Origin: JAILZP01 sp037444185
GTDB taxonomy: Bacteria; Bacillota; Desulfotomaculia; Desulfotomaculales; Desulfocucumaceae
DNA length: 9,774 nucleotides
NCBI GenBank assembly: GCA_037444185.1
Contig: JBBIMW010000059.1
Location: 1 to 9,774 of the forward strand
Direction: 5' to 3'
The notes under the pieces were generated by a model, which saw only the letters and a program-made list of their open reading frames with translations, was not told where the DNA came from and did not search any database. Position 1 is the stretch's first letter, and the number at the start of each line of letters is the position of its first letter. The position numbers were made by a program, and so were the translations under genes. Shown here one piece after another: positions 1 to 4,424 of the stretch.

Positions 1-1
1 C

Positions 2-57
2 TTATCCACAAGTAATAATGCAAGCATAGTTTCCTATACATTAAAAAAGCCGCCCTG
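2..57 (-). repeat. Copy A of a terminator-linked repeat, with a consensus DnaA-box sequence
   Basis: Bases 23-57 match 6010-6044 at 34 of 35 positions, and 2-12 matches 5991-6001 at 10 of 11. Both copies have the same orientation relative to the gene they follow. Bases 2-10 read TTATCCACA, a perfect DnaA-box sequence. The copy is at the window edge and may extend further. Confidence 0.8.
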
Positions 58-66
58 CCGGGCGGC
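43..66 (-). terminator. Intrinsic terminator of the SleB-like gene
   Basis: In minus-strand sense GCCGCCC (60-66) pairs with GGGCGGC (49-55) around a 4-base loop, giving a perfect 7-bp GC stem followed by six U (43-48). It begins 35 bases after the stop codon. Confidence 0.92.
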
Positions 67-100
67 GGAATCAGGACTGCCGGCGGCAGCCATGATTCGC

Positions 101-736
101 TTAATATGTGAAGGTGAAGGCACCCATGACCCTGGACACCGGCCTGGAATTGAGATACCCGTTTTTAACCCAGGACTCCCAGAAAAAGAGGGCGCCGTTG
201 GTGGGATCCCATCCATTCAGGGCGTCCCGGGCGGCTCTTTTGGCGGACTCGCTGGCGGGCCTGTTTATCCATCCGTTAAGAACAGGCTCGAACTGATACC
301 TGCCGCTTTCGTCAACATGATATACCACCCCCCGGACGGTGTCCGGGAAAAGAGAGCTCTCCATCCGGTTTAACACAACGGCGCCGACGGCCACCATGGT
401 TTCATAGCTCTGATTGTCGGCCTCCGCAGTGATAATCCTGGCCAGCACGTCAAAATCCGCAGCCGGCACGCCTCCCGGACCAGTCCCCCGGCTCACCGCC
501 CGCCATCCCGGCACATGCAGTATTTGTCCGGGGAAAATGATATCCCCCGCCAGGCTATTGGCCTGCTTAATTTCATTTACTGTGGCGCCATGCATTTTGC
601 TGATTTCCCACAGTGTGTCTCCGGGCATCACGGTGTGGCTGGCCGCCGGGGCGTGTCCGGCAAAGGAAAGGACGAATAGAAAGGAAAGGGAAAGGGATAA
701 TAAACCCCTTCGCAGGGCTGAAAAAAAGCGTTTCAT
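101..736 (-). CDS. sleB: LysM plus SleB/CwlJ-type cell-wall hydrolase (spore cortex-lytic enzyme family)
   Basis: SleB-family enzymes are lytic transglycosylases that degrade spore cortex peptidoglycan at germination; some paralogues act on vegetative wall. The 211 residues comprise a signal peptide (1-~32, cleavage near APAAS), one LysM peptidoglycan-binding domain (33-76, HTVMPGDTLWEISKMHGATV through FPGQILHVP), a short Gly/Pro linker, and a Hydrolase_2 domain (~95-211). Glu105 in TAEADNQ sits at the catalytic glutamate position, followed by AVGAVVLNRM, RYQFEPVLNGWIN (147-158) and FFWESW...NSRPVSR...GAFTF. Classical SleB has a different N-terminal peptidoglycan-binding domain, so this LysM form may be a paralogue such as a YkvT- or YpeB-independent type. 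The start is ATG after AGGAGGGG, which can pair in a weak hairpin with AACCTC (about 741-764). It sits where divIC would be expected. A terminator follows the stop. Confidence 0.92.
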   Translation of the reverse strand: MKRFFSALRRGLLSLSLSFLFVLSFAGHAPAASHTVMPGDTLWEISKMHGATVNEIKQANSLAGDIIFPGQILHVPGWRAVSRGTGPGGVPAADFDVLARIITAEADNQSYETMVAVGAVVLNRMESSLFPDTVRGVVYHVDESGRYQFEPVLNGWINRPASESAKRAARDALNGWDPTNGALFFWESWVKNGYLNSRPVSRVMGAFTFTY

Positions 737-762
737 TATAACCCCTCCTGAGGCCTCCGAGG

Positions 763-922
763 TTAGCTGAAGGGTTGGGGCAGAGGGAGCCCTTCCGCAT
801 TCATCTCCCGCTTTTCACCTCCCGGAGACTTGCGGATTCACCCCTTTGAATTGTTTTCCCCCGTACCACGGTCTTGAAGCCGTGGATTCGGCCGATGTTT
901 TTTTGAGGATTCCCTGGAATCC
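763..922 (-). promoter_or_regulatory. Structured 5' leader of the SleB-like gene
   Basis: Three hairpins lie in the predicted leader. They are GGATTC/GAATCC with a 4-base loop (907-912 with 917-922), CCACGG/CCGTGG with an 8-base loop (866-871 with 880-885), and a two-part stem (794-798 with 832-836; 804-808 with 824-828) whose loop exposes GGGAGGTG. A 13-codon frame (MNAEGLPLPQPFS, 763-804) begins 10-12 bases after that sequence and ends 26 bases before the sleB-like ATG. I match it to no known riboswitch class. Confidence 0.35.
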
Positions 923-930
923 CTCGCACC

Positions 931-959
931 ATTATAACGGCATTCCCATCCGGGGCCAA
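931..959 (-). promoter_or_regulatory. Predicted sigma-A promoter upstream of the SleB-like gene
   Basis: On the minus strand TTGGCC (954-959, four of six matches) is followed by 17 bases and a perfect TATAAT (931-936). The start point would be near 924, leaving a leader of about 188 bases before the ATG at 736. The promoter lies inside nested inverted repeats: AACGGC/GCCGTT (936-941 with 988-993) enclose AGCGGT/ACCGCT (959-964 with 978-983) and CCC/GGG (945-947 with 952-954). Confidence 0.5.
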
Positions 960-1013
960 GCGGTAATGTCTGGGCGAACCGCTATACGCCGTTGCACTGG
1001 GCAAAATCCAAGA

Positions 1014-1556
1014 TCAGTATCCGGGCGGAACAAATTTTTTCAAAATTTTTTGAGACCAGCCAGCAATTTTAAGTCTGACCGCATTGACCCGCCGGCCAGC
1101 CATCCCCCCGGCAAGACCACCGGCCCCCCCAAAAAGCCCGGACAGCAGGCGCAGAGGAAAAACCAAGGCCATGATAAAAATGCGGAAGGGAAGGATTACC
1201 ATCCGCCAGATGTGACAAACAATAAAAGCCATTAGATACAGCAACCTGCCCGCCAGATATATATTCCAACGCACCAGCCGGTAGGCGGGATCTCCCAGAA
1301 AACGCAAAAACACCGCCGCCCCAAGCAAAAGACCAATAAATACGTACAGCCTCAACTGGCCGTTATTTGCCTTGAGCAGCAAGAAAAAAGACAAAAAGGT
1401 GAGGAATATCCAGAATATAATGTCACCGAAGATGGTGCCCGCCTTTTTCAACCTCAAAACATCCCGGGTGACCCTGTATATTTCATAGCAAAGACCGGCC
1501 AGCATGCCAATGGCCAGAGTCCACGCGAAAATTACCACCTGTTCGGCCAGGGACAA
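1014..1556 (-). CDS. yabQ: Spore cortex biosynthesis membrane protein YabQ
   Basis: YabQ is an integral membrane protein needed for cortex formation and made in the mother cell under sigma-E in B. subtilis. The 180 residues hold about four to five membrane segments: ~6-26 (VVIFAWTLAIGMLAGLCYEI), ~43-61 (FGDIIFWIFLTFLSFFLLL), ~69-88 (LRLYVFIGLLLGAAVFL) and a long hydrophobic stretch ~103-137. The GLCYEIYRVTRD motif after the first segment is typical of the family. A glycine-rich stretch (~141-152) leads to a basic tail. The start is TTG at 1556, preceded by GGAG and GGG; an in-frame TGA two codons before it excludes an earlier start. Its partner yabP lies upstream, as in B. subtilis. The gene normally next, divIC, is absent; a structured promoter region and a SleB-like gene follow instead. 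Confidence 0.92.
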   Translation of the reverse strand: MSLAEQVVIFAWTLAIGMLAGLCYEIYRVTRDVLRLKKAGTIFGDIIFWIFLTFLSFFLLLKANNGQLRLYVFIGLLLGAAVFLRFLGDPAYRLVRWNIYLAGRLLYLMAFIVCHIWRMVILPFRIFIMALVFPLRLLSGLFGGAGGLAGGMAGRRVNAVRLKIAGWSQKILKKFVPPGY

Positions 1557-1649
1557 AGCCCTTCACTCCTATGAACCAATTCGCTTTTGGGGCGGCAGAA
1601 CTCGCTCAGGGCCCGGCCTCCCCATTTTGTCTCATGTCTGATGTATTTT

Positions 1650-1934
1650 TTATTTTACAAGGCGGGCCAGCAAGTTCTTGCCCTTTCCCCTGACTGATTT
1701 TCCCTCCCTGTATTCCATGGAGTTGATAAAACCCTGCACACTCAAAGTTCCCTCGTCCAGATTGAGCTTGGTTATGTTCAGGCCCTCTCCTTTTAAAAAA
1801 AGTATCCCCATGGTGGTGTCCAGAACAATTTCACGCTCGTCGAAATTACCTACGTGCCGGACGCCTTCCAGATCAAGACGCTTTCTATCTGTAACCGTCA
1901 ACTTCTGTTCCCCCCGGTGGTCCACCGACTCCAC
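1650..1934 (-). CDS. yabP: Sporulation protein YabP
   Basis: YabP is a small spore-formation protein conserved among endospore formers and made in the mother cell under sigma-E in B. subtilis; its biochemical role is unknown. The 94 residues show the family pattern: KLTVTDRKRLDLEGVRHVGN (11-30), then FDEREIVLDTTMGILFLKGEGL and LSVQGFINSMEY, a beta-rich fold shared with YqfC. The longest start is GTG at 1934, which overlaps its own G-rich binding site. A GTG at 1925, nine bases downstream, would leave 8 bases between the six-G run and the start and may be the true one. It follows the SpoIID-like gene by 116 bases, across a weak mismatch-containing hairpin with a U-run (1990-2015), and precedes yabQ by 93 bases. 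No convincing sigma-E promoter was identified. Confidence 0.93.
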   Translation of the reverse strand: MESVDHRGEQKLTVTDRKRLDLEGVRHVGNFDEREIVLDTTMGILFLKGEGLNITKLNLDEGTLSVQGFINSMEYREGKSVRGKGKNLLARLVK

Positions 1935-2050
1935 CCCCCTCGGACTTTTTCCTCATTTTTCAATATATATTCCCGGCACGGGCCAAAAATGAAAAAAGGA
2001 GGCCTTAAAGCCACCCCGGTTTTTCAGCCGTCTCCCGGCATAAGCCGTTT

Positions 2051-2995
2051 TTACTGCCACAGATCCTTTATTTCCACATCCCTGAAGTAAAACTTGACTA
2101 TATCCTCTGGAGATTTACCCTGCTTGGCCATAAGGTGGGCTCCCCACTGGCACATGCCCACCCCGTGCCCGAAGCCCTTCCCCGTTAGAACCAGATTGCC
2201 TCCCTCAATGGCGGCACTGTCCAGCAGCATGGACCTGACTTGTTCACTGCCCAGGGCCAGCCTCAGGGCGGGGCCCCCCGCCTCAACACCGCCCAGCTTG
2301 ATGGTTTCGGCCCTGCCGGAGGGACCTTTGCGGCTTATGGCCACCGAATCAATTTCCCCCGGATCTTTGCCGGCAACTTGCTTTACAGCGGCCCGGACCT
2401 TTTCCAATGCTACTTCCGACCGCCAGAATTTATTTTCCGGCGTGGTGACGGCCAGGCAATTATCCTCGGCGCCTGCGTTGACATAGGGGGTTGGTGTTTT
2501 AACATAGGCCAGCCCTTCTTTGGCGGAAGCCTCAACACCCCCATCGCAGGCGGAAAACCAAGCTTTAATAAACTTGCCTTTATGCAGCACCACCTCGCCC
2601 CTGGTCATTTCCACCGCCTTCCTGACATTATCATTAATGCGGCCTGGGTCGTAGGCCTGAAATTCCTCCACACTGGTGGAAGCATCCGTACCGTGAAGTT
2701 TCCTTACCCGGCCGGCTTCAATATTCTCCAGGGTAAATGTGCGGGCCAGTATGGCCTGGGCGGCAAGGGCACTGGTGGGCCACACCGGGTCCATTTCGGC
2801 GGCCACCACCCCCGCCAGATACTCTTCCAGCTTGATATTCTTTTTTTCTCCCGTATCGTTGTCAAAAAGGCTTATGGTGGGCTCGGACCGGTAACCACCG
2901 GGGCCGGGCTTCTTTTGCGGTCCCCTGGCGCACGATGGAAATAATGCCAGAGCCAGCAGGATCGCCAGTACGGATAACAATTTCAGTTTGTTCAA
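2051..2995 (-). CDS. SpoIID/LytB-domain protein, putative lipoprotein (cell-wall lytic transglycosylase family)
   Basis: SpoIID-family enzymes cut glycan strands that lack stem peptides; SpoIID itself drives peptidoglycan remodelling during engulfment. The protein has 314 residues. Residues 1-22 form a signal sequence ending in FPSC with Cys22, a weak lipobox, so either a lipoprotein or an N-terminal membrane anchor. Residues ~40-310 are the SpoIID domain. Glu67 in VAAEMDP is the likely catalytic acid, followed by ALAAQAILARTF. FSACDGG (Cys150) and Cys180 fit the family's cysteine/zinc region, and GFGHGVGMCQWGAHLM with YFRDVEI forms the conserved end. The start is TTG at 2995, with a six-G run 8 bases upstream partly inside a 12-bp inverted repeat. 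True spoIID usually sits elsewhere, near spoIIQ or murA, so this is probably a paralogue; the symbol is left blank. It lies upstream of yabP and probably shares a sporulation role. Confidence 0.9.
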   Translation of the reverse strand: MNKLKLLSVLAILLALALFPSCARGPQKKPGPGGYRSEPTISLFDNDTGEKKNIKLEEYLAGVVAAEMDPVWPTSALAAQAILARTFTLENIEAGRVRKLHGTDASTSVEEFQAYDPGRINDNVRKAVEMTRGEVVLHKGKFIKAWFSACDGGVEASAKEGLAYVKTPTPYVNAGAEDNCLAVTTPENKFWRSEVALEKVRAAVKQVAGKDPGEIDSVAISRKGPSGRAETIKLGGVEAGGPALRLALGSEQVRSMLLDSAAIEGGNLVLTGKGFGHGVGMCQWGAHLMAKQGKSPEDIVKFYFRDVEIKDLWQ

Positions 2996-3006
2996 AATAA
3001 AAACCC

Positions 3007-3043
3007 CCCGGCAAAAATTTCAACCGGTGTTATTTTTGCCGGG
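3007..3043 (-). promoter_or_regulatory. 12-bp perfect inverted repeat over the SpoIID-like ribosome binding site
   Basis: Bases 3007-3018 and 3032-3043 are exact reverse complements with a 13-base loop. In minus-strand sense the stem's 3' arm ends in GGG and runs straight into three more G and TTTTTATTTTG, where TTG is the start codon of the SpoIID-like gene. The stem therefore covers half of the six-G Shine-Dalgarno run and also looks like a terminator hairpin followed by U residues. It could act as an attenuator, a translational lock, or a terminator for RNA from upstream. Confidence 0.65.
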
Positions 3044-3105
3044 AAAAACAATATTATGCAATAATATATGCCCACGGGCGCATTGGGGCGGCGCCCAAAA
3101 CGGCG

Positions 3106-3240
3106 TCATGTCGCGCCCCCGGAAGCCTGCGCCATTACAGTTGACGCGCCCATGTTCCAGATCCGGACAGCGGCGGCGCAAGTACCCATGCACGGGGGCC
3201 CCCGTTTCAGCAGGCCGCACCACCAAACCTGCCGCACCAT
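3106..3240 (-). CDS. Candidate small protein, 44 residues, unknown function
   Basis: The frame begins with ATG 7 bases after GGAGGTG, one of the best ribosome binding sites in the window, and ends with TGA. The peptide begins MVRQVWWCGLLKRGPP, contains three Cys and three Trp, and is basic near its start. I recognise no family. It lies in the same orientation as its neighbours, about 110 bases upstream of the SpoIID-like gene. Against it: it is short, GC-rich composition gives many chance frames, and it contains a 14-bp palindrome. It may be a decayed gene or chance. Confidence 0.2.
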   Translation of the reverse strand: MVRQVWWCGLLKRGPPCMGTCAAAVRIWNMGASTVMAQASGGAT

Positions 3241-3636
3241 AAGCCGCCACCTCCGTTCGCCTGTTCAATTTTAATCGGACTCCTGTGGGCTGAAGCGGGA
3301 AAGAACATATTCACATATCAATGGCAACGTGCCCAGACTTGTTCCCCTGCCCGCCAAGCGTCCGCCGCAATCTGCCGTTAAGGCCCCCTGGCTCCCGGCC
3401 TGATGGACAAATCCGCAGCCCCGTCCATGGAATCACCTCCCCCCCAGCCGTACGGACAGCTGGCATATTTGAACCGCCCCGGCCTGTCACCTCCCTTTTG
3501 GGGGTATATAATTCCGCCACCGCAGCGGGCGATCTTAAATTTATTGTGACACCCCACAAAAGACACCCCTTGTTGGTTTTATTGTTAATAATACCATATA
3601 TTGGCAACTGCTGTTTTGTGCCATATAGGCCGAAAT

Positions 3637-3662
3637 AAAAAAAATAGCCGGTGATTGCCGGC
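3637..3662 (-). terminator. Intrinsic terminator of rqcP
   Basis: In minus-strand sense GCCGG (3658-3662) pairs with CCGGC (3647-3651) around a 6-base loop, followed by TA and eight U (3637-3644). This ends the mazG-HU-rqcP side of the region and separates it from the sporulation genes that follow. Confidence 0.8.
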
Positions 3663-3715
3663 CGGCATTTGTTTTTTCAGCCATTCTCTCCGCCGTCCTT
3701 AACATTCCTGCGGCA

Positions 3716-3961
3716 TTATACATCCAGTAGCCGGTACAGGCCGGAAGCTTCCCGGGCGGGGACGCCGTCTCTGATTTCCACTATTTCCAGCCTGATTATC
3801 CTCTCTCCCAGCTTTATCTCCACCCTGTCCCCCAAAGCCACGTCCAGACCCGCCTTGGCGGGCCGGCCATTCACCGTCACCTGGCCTGACCGGCAGACTT
3901 CACTGGCCACGGTCCGCCGCTTAATCAGCCTTGACACTTTTAAGAATTTATCCAACCGCAT
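3716..3961 (-). CDS. rqcP: RqcP (YabO), S4-domain ribosome quality control factor
   Basis: RqcP binds the tRNA/23S rRNA junction on stalled 50S subunits and works with RqcH in adding alanine tails to trapped nascent chains. The 81-residue protein is almost entirely an S4 RNA-binding domain, as usual for the family (about 86 residues in B. subtilis). Residues 1-20 are MRLDKFLKVSRLIKRRTVAS, followed by GQVTVNGRPAK and GDRVEIKLGERIIRLEIVEI. A start 7 codons upstream (3982) is possible. The internal ATG at 3961 is preferred because GGAGGTG lies 6 bases before it and the family begins with MRLDK. It follows the HU terminator and is closed by its own terminator. The older name is yabO. In B. subtilis yabP follows directly; here about 720 gene-poor bases and a SpoIID-like gene intervene. 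Confidence 0.95.
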   Translation of the reverse strand: MRLDKFLKVSRLIKRRTVASEVCRSGQVTVNGRPAKAGLDVALGDRVEIKLGERIIRLEIVEIRDGVPAREASGLYRLLDV

Positions 3962-3994
3962 AACCGCCACCTCCCCCGCCATTCCCCATGCTAA

Positions 3995-4020
3995 TAAAAA
4001 TCCACGCTCCCGGCGTGGAT
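3995..4020 (-). terminator. Intrinsic terminator of the HU gene
   Basis: In minus-strand sense ATCCACGC (4013-4020) pairs with GCGTGGAT (4000-4007) around a 5-base loop, giving a perfect 8-bp stem followed by TTTTATT. A weaker hairpin of ATCATC with GATGAT (around 4030-4050) precedes it. rqcP starts 34 bases beyond, so rqcP must rely on read-through or an unseen promoter. Confidence 0.9.
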
Positions 4021-4068
4021 CGGAAAATCATCGCATCAAAGATGATCAATACAAACTATGATTAATTC

Positions 4069-4341
4069 TTAACCCACACTTTCGCGCAATGCCTTTCCGG
4101 CCTTGAACACGGGAACCTTGGTGGCCGCAATTTTTATTTCCTGACCGGTTTGCGGGTTGCGTCCCTTGCGGGCTGCTCTGTTCCTTATCTCGAAGGTGCC
4201 GAATCCAACCAATTGAACCTTTTCGCCACCGGAAAGGGCCTCTTCAATGCTGGCCAAAACGGCGGAAACAGCTTTTTCGGCATCCTTCTTTGTGAAATCT
4301 GTTTTTTCTGCAACTTTCGAAATCAGATCAGCCTTGTTCAT
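4069..4341 (-). CDS. hup: HU family DNA-binding protein
   Basis: HU is a small basic dimer that binds and bends DNA without strong sequence preference and organises the nucleoid. The 90-residue length is exactly typical. Residues 1-40 are the helical dimerisation body (MNKADLISKVAEKTDFTKKD onward). Residues 46-66 carry the family signature GFGTFEIRNRAARKGRNP, the base of the DNA-clasping beta arm, followed by IAATKVPVFKAGKAL. The start is ATG, with a six-G run 5 bases upstream as ribosome binding site. It has its own promoter and a strong terminator, so it is probably transcribed mainly alone although it sits between mazG and rqcP. B. subtilis has its main HU gene elsewhere, but HU between mazG and rqcP fits my recollection of many Clostridia. 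HU versus IHF: it lacks IHF-specific features, and HU is the expected protein in Firmicutes. Confidence 0.97.
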   Translation of the reverse strand: MNKADLISKVAEKTDFTKKDAEKAVSAVLASIEEALSGGEKVQLVGFGTFEIRNRAARKGRNPQTGQEIKIAATKVPVFKAGKALRESVG

Positions 4342-4384
4342 AAATACCCCCCTTATATTTTAGCTGTTTACGGAGTTACTATTC

Positions 4385-4413
4385 GTTATTTTTCCAAGTT
4401 TTCCTCCTGTCAA
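4385..4413 (-). promoter_or_regulatory. Predicted sigma-A promoter of the HU gene
   Basis: On the minus strand a consensus TTGACA (4408-4413) is followed by a 17-base spacer and AATAAC (4385-4390), which is two bases from TATAAT. It starts 12 bases past the mazG stop codon and about 45 bases upstream of the HU start. A strong separate promoter fits an abundant nucleoid protein. Confidence 0.55.
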
Positions 4414-4424
4414 GAAAATAATTC

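Larger units (their letters stand above)
2996..3715 (-). other. 720-base interval without a recognised gene
   Basis: Between rqcP and the SpoIID-like gene I see the rqcP terminator, a 12-bp inverted repeat next to the SpoIID-like start, a 14-bp perfect palindrome (3192-3205) and three near-perfect minus-strand Shine-Dalgarno sequences. One (GGAGGTG near 3248-3254) leads into a 44-codon frame at 3106-3240. One (GGAGGTGATTCC, 3429-3440) directly precedes an ATG at 3428 with a 16-codon frame ending at 3378. One (GGGAGGTG near 3488-3496) has no close start. Longer open frames on both strands have no recognisable domain and no consistent binding site. No tRNA, known riboswitch or confident promoter was found. 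It may hold small genes, a decayed gene, or a long leader of the SpoIID-like gene. Confidence 0.5.

Noticed and set aside
790..801. 12-base inverted match (AATGCGGAAGGG) between the sleB leader and yabQ coding sequence at 1180-1191
   Set aside because: Same chance argument; one copy lies within conserved coding sequence.
800..840. GGTGAAAA with flanking stems, resembling part of a cobalamin riboswitch
   Set aside because: The conserved GCCACTG B12 box and the rest of the core are absent.
801..1004. Open frame of 67 codons on the minus strand between yabQ and the SleB-like gene, with a faint resemblance to transposase tails
   Set aside because: It has a TTG start without a binding site and overlaps the predicted sleB promoter and hairpins. 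I cannot name any family with confidence, so it is kept only as part of the structured-region finding.
846..1235. Open frame of 129 codons on the plus strand
   Set aside because: It is antisense to most of yabQ, has no ribosome binding site or recognisable domain, and fits the pattern of a GC-rich shadow frame.
3055..3075. AT-rich GCATATA and CATAATAT resembling sigma-E promoter boxes upstream of the SpoIID-like gene
   Set aside because: The boxes are only about 6 bases apart instead of the roughly 13-15 required; the sequence is better described as a short ATATTAT/ATAATAT inverted repeat.
3192..3205. 14-bp perfect palindrome of G and C
   Set aside because: About one such palindrome is expected by chance in a window this long and GC-rich; no second copy or neighbouring operator-like site supports a function.
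3465..3481. Minus-strand GGTTCAAAT resembling a tRNA T-loop
   Set aside because: The C expected to close the T-loop is missing, and no acceptor or anticodon stem can be built around it.
3311..3638. Overlapping frames of about 100 codons on both strands in the gene-poor interval
   Set aside because: There is no ribosome binding site at the predicted starts, no domain, and Pro/Arg/Gly-rich composition typical of chance frames.
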